Source of the DNA: Euphorbia lathyris
Taxonomy: Eukaryota > Streptophyta > Magnoliopsida > Malpighiales > Euphorbiaceae
Assembly: GCF_963576675.1 (NCBI RefSeq)
Contig: NC_088910.1
Coordinates: 101,088,807 to 101,152,806, forward strand
Length of the DNA: 64,000 nt
Reading direction: 5' to 3'
This document shows positions 35,751 to 44,590 of this stretch, in pieces (the stretch's first letter is position 1; every line of letters starts with the position of its first letter). The notes below the pieces were generated by a model. The model had not been told where the DNA came from. It did not search any database and was given only the letters and a program-made list of their open reading frames with translations. The translations under genes and the position numbers were made by a program.

Positions 35751-36774
35751 GAACTTTCTGGACAACCTTGAGGAAGAACTCAAGAAACTCCAGTCTCAGA
35801 ACAATCAGAATATACGAACCATGACTCCTAGATCATCTTATGAGTTGTTAGGAGATCTTCATAAGAAGCCAATTGAGCTGCCAACTTCATCTAGTGGACT
35901 CTCAGGAGCCACCACCTTGAACCATTCTAAGCTGATTAATCAGAACTCATCAGAAATCACAACCTCCCAGGTTATACAATTCCCTCCAGAAATGACAGAA
36001 GCATATAAGAATATCATGAAATTTTTTACATATAAGAAGAGTCAAACCGTATATAGAACCATTAAGATGACCAAATACCCTAGGTATATATGCTCAGAAG
36101 ACTGCAGTCCAGATGTTGTTCAGAAACTATTTCGATATGGATTTCTGGACAAAGTCATGACTGATGAGAGCCTTAATAGTGTTTCAAAACTCCCATCTAT
36201 CATACCCAGATCCATTGACGAACTTGGATTAAGATTTGGAAGAGGAATATTTTGTGTTCAAATTTTTGATGCTGCTATGGACTTAGAAGGGAAACCGATA
36301 ATAATTGCTCAGATTTTTAAGACTGGTAGAAACACTAAGATTGATGTAGATAATTCCGACCATCAATGGGACATTCCATGCAAATTAGAAAATTTTAAAT
36401 CTTGGTTAGGAGAAAAACGAGCACATGGAATCCATACGATCAAATGTAGACTCGAAGACTATATTAGAAATAAAAAGGTGGCTATAATAGCCAGATCGAA
36501 TCATGGAGAAGTTGAAGAAATGATAACTATCAACTATTTAATGGAAATGGGTGATGAAACGAGTCAACAAATTTTGATAGAAATGCATACGAAATTGATG
36601 GATAAGAAATATAAACATAGTTCAGATACATTAGCCCATTATGAATCTATATATGGCCCAAGAAAATCATGTTTAATTAGAATTGAGCCCATAAGACCTG
36701 AGCCCATGAATATTGACTCCATAAGGCCCAAAGAAGAAGCCCATCCAAGAAAAGAGGAGGATCCATTTATTTAG
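35674..36774 (+). CDS. Viral transactivator/viroplasmin (TAV), forward copy
   Basis: 366 residues, identical in translation to the inverse copy, with coiled-coil-like N-terminus and the central ORF VI-type domain (GFLDKVMTDESLNSV, FGRGIFCVQIFDAAMD). Overlaps the 3' end of Pol by 77 bases in another frame. TAV presence separates this virus from badna-, tungro- and petu-type members. Confidence 0.8.
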   Translation: MEIMIQRISEIRNQNRQMLAMIRNHENFLDNLEEELKKLQSQNNQNIRTMTPRSSYELLGDLHKKPIELPTSSSGLSGATTLNHSKLINQNSSEITTSQVIQFPPEMTEAYKNIMKFFTYKKSQTVYRTIKMTKYPRYICSEDCSPDVVQKLFRYGFLDKVMTDESLNSVSKLPSIIPRSIDELGLRFGRGIFCVQIFDAAMDLEGKPIIIAQIFKTGRNTKIDVDNSDHQWDIPCKLENFKSWLGEKRAHGIHTIKCRLEDYIRNKKVAIIARSNHGEVEEMITINYLMEMGDETSQQILIEMHTKLMDKKYKHSSDTLAHYESIYGPRKSCLIRIEPIRPEPMNIDSIRPKEEAHPRKEEDPFI

Positions 36775-37065
36775 AAAATGAGATAAAAATGGATAAGAAA
36801 AATAAGAAATATAAGAACGAGGTGTCAATACCTAAAGAAAAGGTGGCAATAAGATCAACACGTGGCAAGACATGAAGATATGAAGAGACATGTGTCCAAA
36901 GAAGAAGCATGAGGTGGAAACATTAGAGATTAGTGGCAAGATGTAAAGCTTGAGGTGGAAGAGCAAAATAAGAAGCATTCGACACGTGTAACCTAAAAGT
37001 TTGTACTTTTAACTTTTGTGATGATGTAATCTCCTTTTTGGTAATTTCACCTTTGATCTTCTACC

Positions 37066-37073
37066 TATATAAG
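37066..37073 (+). promoter_or_regulatory. Viral TATA box
   Basis: CTATATAAGGAGAAGG in the intergenic region, closely resembling caulimovirus 35S-type core promoters. Transcription would start about 25-30 bases downstream. Confidence 0.75.
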
Positions 37074-37113
37074 GAGAAGGCATATGATGTATGAGATATA
37101 ACTTGCTTTGAGC

Positions 37114-37119
37114 AATAAA
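37114..37119 (+). terminator. Viral poly(A) signal AATAAA
   Basis: GAGCAATAAAAGC 48 bases downstream of the TATA box. It lies close to the predicted start site, so terminal redundancy of the pregenomic RNA would be short unless the first passage is bypassed. Confidence 0.65.
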
Positions 37120-37574
37120 AGCTTTCTTTCTCTCTATATCCATGGCTTTCTAAACTTCCCCTTTTAGCATCCATAGTTGTTAACTACTTAAGTTTAACTT
37201 CCGTATAGCATATTAGTTTAAAAAGATCCAGAGTTATAAAGCAACAATAGTTAGCCTTCAGACGAATCCAAGAGGTGTGTAGAGATGCTGGAACACAGCC
37301 ATAACCCATGATGATGATGAGAGGGTGTCAGGCAGAGTTCAGAAGTCTCCACTGAGGATTGCTTTGAAAGGTATACTAGAGTTCCTCTATAACTCTTGTT
37401 CTAATTAAATTAATTTGTTATCATTAGTTACACTTAAAGGTTTAATATATTATGGATGTTAAATTTCATTTAACAATGTTTACTTCAGCAGTCGTTTGTC
37501 TTCCTACCCTTTTTAGGGTCATAAGAGCGATCCTGCACACATTATACACATCAGAAAAAACGGTCCACATAAAA

Positions 37575-37586
37575 TGGTATCAGAGC
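37575..37586 (+). other. tRNA-iMet primer-binding site, forward copy
   Basis: TGGTATCAGAGC, the complement of the plant initiator tRNA-Met 3' end, 44 bases before the first small ORF. Defines the conventional origin of the viral map. Confidence 0.93.
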
Positions 37587-37629
37587 TTTCAAAGGATCTC
37601 ACAAATAGTTAGAACTTTTTGAAATCACT

Positions 37630-37908
37630 ATGTCATCTTCATATACCAGTATGTTTGCATCACAACTTAATATTCATAGGAAAGCAGTTGATAAAATTAC
37701 AAGCGGCATAATTGAATTAGATTTAAGCAATAGTTTAGAAATTTCTATTCTATTAGGCAAATTAATTATATTATTAGAATATTACCAACATCTCCTTAAT
37801 ATAGGAACTAGTGATCTAAATAGGCATATAATGTTAATAAGAAAAGTAGAAATGATTAAATGCCTAATTAATTTCACAATCGTGATTTTTCAGAATTATA
37901 CACACTAG
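37630..37908 (+). CDS. Viral small ORF 1 (92 aa)
   Basis: First ORF after the primer site. Leu/Ile-rich, possibly helical; no recognised family. Identical in the inverse copy. Ends 3 bases before the next ORF. Confidence 0.7.
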   Translation: MSSSYTSMFASQLNIHRKAVDKITSGIIELDLSNSLEISILLGKLIILLEYYQHLLNIGTSDLNRHIMLIRKVEMIKCLINFTIVIFQNYTH

Positions 37909-37911
37909 ATA

Positions 37912-38235
37912 ATGGATATACCAGTTGAAAGTCTTAGGATTATTGCTGAAAAACCATTAATTTATAATCAGGATATCAATCAACATATTATAAGTTGTAG
38001 AAGAGCATTACAAATTATGGAATTAAAAGATAGACAATTAGAAGTAGCACAAGGTGCTTTAGATGCTAAGCGTATTGAAAAGATAAAATTACAAAAAAGA
38101 GTTTTTGACTTAGAAGATGAAGTAAAACGATTAGAAGAAAAACATAGAGAGCAAGAAGAGACAATAGAAATTCAAAAACAAATAATTACTGAAAGTTACA
38201 GACATATTCAAGCTTTAATCAATGGAAGAGAATAA
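37912..38235 (+). CDS. Viral small ORF 2 (107 aa)
   Basis: Predicted helical, with coiled-coil second half (KRIEKIKLQKRVFDLEDEV). Overlaps the MP start by 14 bases. Function unknown; present unchanged in both copies. Confidence 0.7.
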   Translation: MDIPVESLRIIAEKPLIYNQDINQHIISCRRALQIMELKDRQLEVAQGALDAKRIEKIKLQKRVFDLEDEVKRLEEKHREQEETIEIQKQIITESYRHIQALINGRE

Positions 38236-39493
38236 AGAAATAACAGAACAAACCCATACAGAAAATACTAATATCTACTATCAAATGGATACTTATGAAG
38301 GTGGTATAACTCAAACTTTAAGTTTTAAACCAGATATTTATCAGAAAATACAAGATGAAACTGAAGAGCTATCTGTAAATAAGATATTTAAAACAAAATG
38401 GTTTGAGAGAAATAAAAATATACGATATATTGTTCAGAAGCATGAGAATATTATAGATACAACTACTATAAATGGTAGAGCAAGAATAAATTTAATAACA
38501 AATGACGTAATAAAAAGAGAATTATTCAAATTATCACATAAAGAAGCAAAGAAATATAGGAATATTTACTTTGGAGGAATAGAATTCACTATAAAAGCAT
38601 ATTTTCAGAAAAATATCGATACTCCTATTCAAATATATGTATTAGATGATAGAATATTAGATAATATCCAAGATGCCTTAATAGCAGTAGTAAGAGGAAA
38701 CTTAATTTATCAGAAACTTAAATTCACAATTCAACCAGATTTTAGTATCTCATTAGAAGATAAACATAAAGATCTAGCTTTAACACTCTATTATAAATTA
38801 GAAGGAATAAGAATGCCCCCAGGAAGTAAAGTAATTAGTATAGAAACAAAAATGATATATGCCCTTACAGGTAATCATCATATCAGAAAACAAAATGATA
38901 GGGATATATTAGTACCAAAATTATATCAGGAAATATTAGAACCACTAGAACATAAGGAAAATTCCATCATAACAATACCAGACGAAATATGTATAGATTT
39001 TAATTCTAGAAAACTACAACCAATCCAGAAATTATTACCTAGGATAGAAGGAGGAAGGTTAAGTTTTAAGAAAGACATAATAAGACAACCGAGAACATTA
39101 GATTTATTACATACATATTATGAAGATAAGTTACGAATAAAAGTAATATTATTTAATGAGCTACGAGCAACTGACTGTATAGCTGAAATTAATACAGGAA
39201 CCAAAAGTTTAGTACATATTAGCCAAATAAATGAGAATAAATGTGAACTAATCGAACCACAAACTTATAACTGTCCAAATAGTACAAGAGAAATAATCAT
39301 AACTAAAAGCATAAGAATTAGATTTAAAATTCAAGATCTAGAATATGAGATAATTGTAGGAGTAACAGAATATGATAGTACATATGCACTATTATTAGGA
39401 TACGACTTTTTAAATAAAATAAAATATAAGATAAATAATGAAGGAATTACGATAGAGGACCAAAACAAAATACGGTATATAAATAAAATATGA
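38222..39493 (+). CDS. Viral movement protein with retropepsin-like C-terminal domain
   Basis: 423 residues, the only complete MP in the window. The N-terminal about 240 residues fit the 30K-superfamily movement proteins that line plasmodesmal tubules (RARINLITNDVIKRE, YIVQKHENIIDTTTING, IALV-type core). It is longer than typical MPs of about 300-330 residues. The extra C-terminal region (about 290-420) reads VILFNELRATDCIAEINTGT and ALLLGYDFLNKI. This resembles the DTG...LLG.DFL layout of a retropepsin, with Asn in place of the catalytic Asp. The domain reading is my inference. Confidence 0.85.
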   Translation: MEENKEITEQTHTENTNIYYQMDTYEGGITQTLSFKPDIYQKIQDETEELSVNKIFKTKWFERNKNIRYIVQKHENIIDTTTINGRARINLITNDVIKRELFKLSHKEAKKYRNIYFGGIEFTIKAYFQKNIDTPIQIYVLDDRILDNIQDALIAVVRGNLIYQKLKFTIQPDFSISLEDKHKDLALTLYYKLEGIRMPPGSKVISIETKMIYALTGNHHIRKQNDRDILVPKLYQEILEPLEHKENSIITIPDEICIDFNSRKLQPIQKLLPRIEGGRLSFKKDIIRQPRTLDLLHTYYEDKLRIKVILFNELRATDCIAEINTGTKSLVHISQINENKCELIEPQTYNCPNSTREIIITKSIRIRFKIQDLEYEIIVGVTEYDSTYALLLGYDFLNKIKYKINNEGITIEDQNKIRYINKI

Positions 39494-39717
39494 ACATACG
39501 ACAACAACTTGATAAAAAAGAGAAAAAATTACAAATAATAAAAACTATTATGGCAGAGACAATCATAGAATCTCAACTAAAATATTTAGAAATTGAATCT
39601 AAACAACAGAGACTAGAATGTGAAATCAAACAATTAAACTCTTTATTAGAACCACCTAAGAAAGAATGGATCAAACTTGAAGACGGATGGATAAAAAGAA
39701 TCTACAAAGATGAGTGA
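39490..39717 (+). CDS. Viral small ORF 3 (75 aa), second unit
   Basis: Direct-repeat copy of 31079-31306; starts in the ATGA overlap with the MP stop. Coiled-coil-like, function unknown. Confidence 0.75.
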   Translation: MNIRQQLDKKEKKLQIIKTIMAETIIESQLKYLEIESKQQRLECEIKQLNSLLEPPKKEWIKLEDGWIKRIYKDE

Positions 39718-40144
39718 TCCTAACAAAAAATTGGACCAAATATGGATAGAGATTGTAGCAAAAGAACAATTAAAGAATACTCTTAGTTTAATACAAGAAA
39801 ACCATATTCAAATCCAAGAAATGATAACACATGAATTAACAAAACTGTGGAATACATCGGAAATACCAACGTTTAAGATAATTTTGGAAAAATTAAACAT
39901 GTTAGTAGCTAATATAGACAAAAGAAAAAGACCCATAGAAGAAAGCTGTAGCATTACCTCAGGAGAAAATCTAAACATTACTATAACACAAACTAAAACT
40001 CCAGAAATAGTACCCATAGATGCTTGGAGACGAAGCAAGGACCCAATAATGATGGATATAAGTGAAATAAAACCTAAAATCCCTACAACCGTAAATAAAA
40101 CCTTAGATCTGTTAACCGATTTACACAAAAAAGGACAATTCTAA
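39710..40144 (+). CDS. Viral small ORF 4 (144 aa), second unit
   Basis: Copy of 31299-31739 with a Lys/Gln difference near the start and without the extra A, so it ends KKGQF four bases before the CP start. Position suggests the virion-associated/ORF III slot. Confidence 0.75.
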   Translation: MSDPNKKLDQIWIEIVAKEQLKNTLSLIQENHIQIQEMITHELTKLWNTSEIPTFKIILEKLNMLVANIDKRKRPIEESCSITSGENLNITITQTKTPEIVPIDAWRRSKDPIMMDISEIKPKIPTTVNKTLDLLTDLHKKGQF

Positions 40145-40148
40145 TCTA

Positions 40149-41080
40149 ATGGCCGAACAAGAACATAGTGTAATAACATTTCTTAAAAATCACGCCCAAG
40201 AAATTATTGAAAAGGAAAAATACAAATATGAACCGCTAAAAAACAGCAAACTCAAAGACAATGATGCTAAACCATCCAATGTAGACGTAAGCACCGAAGC
40301 CGAATACCTTCAACTAAAAATCGAAAAACAACATAAAGAAATCAAAGACCTACAAAAAGAAAACATAAAATTAGTCATAAATTCGAGTACAGAATGGGTC
40401 GAAAAATATAAAAAATATAAACACAAATTTAAAAATACTAAAAAAGAATTAAAGAAACAAAGCTAGAATTAAAACAAACAAAAACAGAGCTAATCCACAT
40501 TACAGGTGAATTAAAAGAATTAAAGGAAGAAGTAAGAGTCTTAAGAACAATGGTTAAAGAAGTAAAAGGGAAAACTATTCACATCAGTAACAGTAGTAGT
40601 GATAGTTCAGATAGTTCAGATACTCAAAGTGAAAATAAACTAAAAATCATTGGGTATATAGAAGAAGAAAATAAAGATGAAACAAAATTAATAGAAGAAA
40701 ATCATCAAATAATGAAAGCATTAGAACAAATGAAGAACATTAATGCAATAATAGAAGAAGAACCAGAAAGTGATATAGAAAACAACGAATACAACAACAA
40801 ATACACTAGGTATGAAGAATCAGATATAGGATCAGAAAATATAGTAAACGAAGATGCCGATAATTATCCAGAAGAAGAAATGATAGACCCCAATTTAGAC
40901 GTAGTAACTAAAAGAGTACCTACGATTCCACAACATATACCTATAGGCCAACAAGGAGACTTTAAAGAATTTATAGGATCTATGTCTCAAGGATTAAATC
41001 CAAATGGATATTTTTTAGACTTAGATAATGTCTATGATGAACAAGAAATAAGTAGACGAATAAATGATTGGAATTTAGGA
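40149..41080 (+). pseudogene. Viral coat protein, frameshifted and truncated (second unit)
   Basis: Copy of the CP 5' half. One A is missing near 40447-40452 relative to 32037-32043, which stops the frame at 40466; an inner frame resumes at 40550. The copy ends at 41080 within GACWNLG-equivalent sequence, where viral DNA meets the host. The core and zinc knuckle are absent. Confidence 0.9.
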
Positions 41081-41093
41081 ATGAACAAGAAAT
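41081..41093 (+). other. Templated filler at the virus-host joint
   Basis: ATGAACAAGAAAT at 41081-41093 is an exact copy of 41037-41049, 44 bases upstream in viral sequence, inserted between the viral end and host DNA. Such short local copies are typical of polymerase-theta-type end joining. Confidence 0.75.
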
Positions 41094-41234
41094 GATTTTT
41101 TTCCAACCCGACCCCATCCCTTATTCGATTCCCATGAATTTAAAGTTCCTTTCTTTATCCCTATTATCTTCAACCGCACCGCGTCATCTTTCCGCAATCA
41201 ATTTCATCCCATTTCACTAACTCCCAGAAGACCT

Positions 41235-41244
41235 TATATATATA
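41235..41244 (+). promoter_or_regulatory. TATA box of the pectinesterase gene
   Basis: CTTATATATATACC about 40-50 bases before the start codon at 41284. Only about 140 bases of host promoter remain between it and the viral DNA. Confidence 0.6.
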
Positions 41245-41283
41245 CCGAGTGATTGCCTGCGTCTGTTTAAGGAGCACTATTCA

Positions 41284-43753
41284 ATGGCTAGTCGAGTGCT
41301 TACTGTGGCACAGGACGGAAGCGGTGACTACAGGACAGTGCAGGAAGCAATAGACGTTGTACCACTCTGCAACAACTGTCGGACGGTTATTCGCGTGGCC
41401 CCCGGTGTGTATAAACAGCCGGTTTATGTCCCCAAGACTAAGAATTTCATTACTCTCGCCGGTTATTCACCGGAGGATACTGTCATCACTTGCGACAATA
41501 CCGCCACCAAAATCGAACACCATCAGGTGAATTGTTTGCCTATTTTACCTATTTAGCTATCTGATGCTAAATAGGGTTTTTCTGTTTGCAGGCGGCTAGG
41601 GTAATTGGGACAGGAACATTCGGTTGTGGCAGTGCCATAGTGGAAGGGGAAGATTTTATTGCTGAGAATATCACTTTTGAGAATTCTTCTCCTGAGGTAA
41701 ATATTGTTCTTAGATTCATTTTGCTGCAATTTTCCTGCAATTAGTTCAGTGACCACTAATCTGATCAATATTTACCAATTGGCTCTTGTAAATTTTTCAT
41801 GACAAGTATTCGTTAAATTGTCAAAGTGATTTTTTTTTGTTTTTTGTTTTGCTTTTTGATATTTTTGGAAATTTCTAGTTAGTATATGAAGGTTGTTTAA
41901 CGACTCAGCTCTTTCTCTTTTTGGATCTTTACCATTTCTCCAGGGTTCAGGTCAAGCTGTAGCTATAAGGGTTACGGCTGATAGGTGTGCTTTCTATAAT
42001 TGTCGGTTTCTTGGGTGGCAGGTAGATTTTCATCGTATATCTTGTTTTAGCAACTTCATATTTATGTATATCTATTGGATAACTATATGATATAAGTGAA
42101 ACTCAATGAGGAACATTTAAGCCATATGCATTTTGATTTCTTAAAACATGTATAAATGGAGATAAGGATTTAATTTTATCTGAATCAATAATTAAAATAA
42201 TTGTCTAGTTTTAGGCATTCTGATCATAGGTATATAATCAGAACCAGACAAACTCCACAGATCACAAATATTTAGGATCTCATCCTAAAATTGGCAACTG
42301 AAAACAGTAGTTGAAGAGAAAAGATGAATATTATCATAGGAAGTATTTCAGATTTATGCACAGTTGAAGTCGAGGCAGCGTCTGTTTCCAATATGCCTGC
42401 AGCCAGCTTATTATAGAATTTGTGTGCAGGATACTCTGTATTTGCATTATGGAAAACAGTATCTGAAAGATTGCTATATAGAAGGAAGTGTGGACTTCAT
42501 TTTTGGGAACAGCACTGCACTGTTGGAGCACTGTCATATTCATTGCAAGTCAGCAGGTTACATAACTGCACAAAGCAGAAAATCTTCTCAGGAGTCAACT
42601 GGATATGTGTTCTTGAGGTCTGTGGTTTATTCTCTTCCATTTTCTCTCTCTCCTCTCCTATTCCTTATTTTCCGGGCCCCTTAAGTGTTCAATCTTTGCA
42701 GTAGGACTTAAATGTGGAAATTTCCCTACATTGATAAATTGCATAGCTTGGCGATGATAATAACAAACGTAACATTGGATTATGATAAGATGAACAAGTT
42801 TTCTCACATTAACTAATGCTAGGACAAGCATTCTACATAAATTCTGTGCAGATCCTCGTCTGTTGAAGTGCTTTTTGACATCTACAGCCTTCTGTATTAC
42901 AGTTATCTTAAATTCAATTCAATCATAGATTATGAAACATGTATCTTATGAATCCAAGTAGTGAAGCCAAAATCTGTAGTACGGAGCCAAACTGTTAGGG
43001 TTTTTGGAATTAATTGGGACTTTGAATTGCATCTATGCATATATATCACTGTATGAATTTTCTCTAGAGGAGGTTAAAGAATCTCCAACATGGATGAATA
43101 AGTTAAAACACCTTGTATAGAATTTTGATAATAGTTGGAGTTACAAAGAGTTACATGTGTGAGAGAGCTTATTAAATACAAGGTTGTATAACCTATGCTG
43201 CATGGAAGTGGAAACTGAAACGGACACGATAGACAGAAACCCTCTTGAAAAGAATTTTCGGAGCAACATTTTGTATAACTTTACTTTGAATTTTAATTTA
43301 CTGTGTTGCCAAAATTAAATACAAGGTTGTATAACTCTCTTTATGGTGAATGTGAATTTTCTTTTTCTATTCTATGCTATTTTATCTTATAGAAACTAGC
43401 TATTGTAATTCTGCAGATGTGTTATAACTGGTAACGGAGGGAGTTCGTATGCATATCTTGGACGGCCATGGGGACCCTTTGGGAGGGTAGTATTTGCATA
43501 TACATACATGGATCAATGCGTGAGACATGTTGGGTGGCATAACTGGGGCAAAGCTGAGAATGAGAGAAGTGCTTGTTTTTACGAGTACAGGTGTTTTGGA
43601 CCTGGTAGTTGCCCATCAAAACGGGCGAATTGGGCGAGAGAACTGATAGATGAAGAAGCAGATCAATTTGTGATGCATGGTTTTATTGACCCTGATCCCC
43701 AAAGGCCATGGCTTGCCCAAAGAATGGCCCTGAGAATACCACATTCTGCGTAG
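41284..43753 (+). CDS. Pectinesterase (PME31-type), five exons
   Basis: Exons 41284-41526, 41592-41696, 41944-42021, 42430-42617 and 43417-43753, all with GT/AG borders, give 316 residues, the usual length of plant pectinesterase 31. It demethylesterifies cell-wall homogalacturonan, releasing methanol. Family motifs in order: VAQDGSGDYRTVQEA (start), GSGQAVAIRVTADRCAFYNC and FLGWQDTLYLH (region with the catalytic Asp), DFIFGNSTALLEHC (second catalytic Asp), and YLGRPWGPFGRVVFAYTYM (substrate-binding Arg/Trp). It lacks an N-terminal PMEI pro-domain and an obvious signal peptide, as is usual for PME31. It starts 190 bases from the viral integration, so its promoter is cut short. The gene itself looks intact. 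Confidence 0.93.
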
Positions 43754-44590
43754 AAGTCTTCGGCAAGAAAGGTAGAAGATTTTGGGAATAACCAGAGAAG
43801 TGAGGTAATGAAAGTTGAAGCTTGTGTAAACAAATAAATATGTACGATAAGTGCTAGTGCTGGCGGTGCCTGGGTTGGCTTATGTATAACAGAGTATGTA
43901 TGTAGCTTCATTGCGAGTGAGCTGTGTTTTTCTGCGGAATCATCCTTCCAAGTTGGAGATGTTTTAGTATGATGTATAATAATGAGCTTGTTTATTTGCT
44001 TTGATGACTTTAATTTGCCTTGTTAAAATGTCATGGTTCCGGGCACTTTTGCATTATAGTGTTATAATTTGACCCTTATTGAACCTTTTTAATTTAATTA
44101 ACTTGAACTATTAAATCAGATATAAAAACCTTCGCTTTTCCCCCTTTGGACAGTAGAGGATTTCAAAATGATAAGAATTAAAGTTGTTTAGAATCACAAT
44201 TTGGATTGAATCATGGTTTTTAGTTTTGAAAATTAGTATTTTTGGAGCTACTACTTTCTCTTTTTACATCTAAAGATTAACAATAACCTTCCAAAAACTC
44301 TTTCATTCAATCAAAGAATAAATTTTGAGAATTAGAAACAATAAAGAAAAGCAAGAGAAAGGCATGTGAATTGTGATAGGGAATGGGTCCACAAGTTCAA
44401 CATAGCACCAATAGGATTCAAGTGTCAACATTTGTAATCAGTAAGACATTGCCAAGTAGACAACATAAAATGCCCAATTAGGATATTCTTATCTTTCCTT
44501 TCCATCTTCCAATTTTGCCTTGACCTGTAATTATCTCTGGCTGGCACCACAGCAAGTTAATCTCATGGATTAAACTTAAAAAGAACAAAA
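43754..44590. other. Intergenic: PME 3' flank and upstream region of next gene
   Basis: No gene, repeat or RNA was recognised. The sequence is AT-rich. Confidence 0.6.

Larger units (their letters stand above)
36775..37629 (+). promoter_or_regulatory. Viral intergenic region and leader, forward copy
   Basis: 855 bases after TAV with the presumed pregenomic promoter, poly(A) signal and leader up to the first small ORF. Several short ATG frames are present in the leader (for example at 37084), as in caulimovirid leaders that use ribosome shunting; shunting itself is not shown here. Confidence 0.75.
24587..41093. mobile_element. Endogenous pararetrovirus (Caulimoviridae), inverted plus redundant copies
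   Basis: One continuous block of viral DNA. Forward sequence covers 24587-24646 and 30495-41080 (1.27 genome units, unit length 8411 bp as 31079 to 39490). A 5848-bp inverse copy (24647-30494) is inserted at the point in MP where the forward sequence is interrupted. Gene order per unit: two small ORFs, movement protein, two small ORFs, coat protein, Pol, TAV, then an intergenic region with TATA box, poly(A) signal and a tRNA-iMet primer site. A separate TAV and multiple small ORFs are typical of Caulimovirus/Soymovirus-type members and unlike badnaviruses or florendoviruses; the genus is inferred. There are no LTRs and no integrase, so integration was by illegitimate recombination. Confidence 0.93.
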
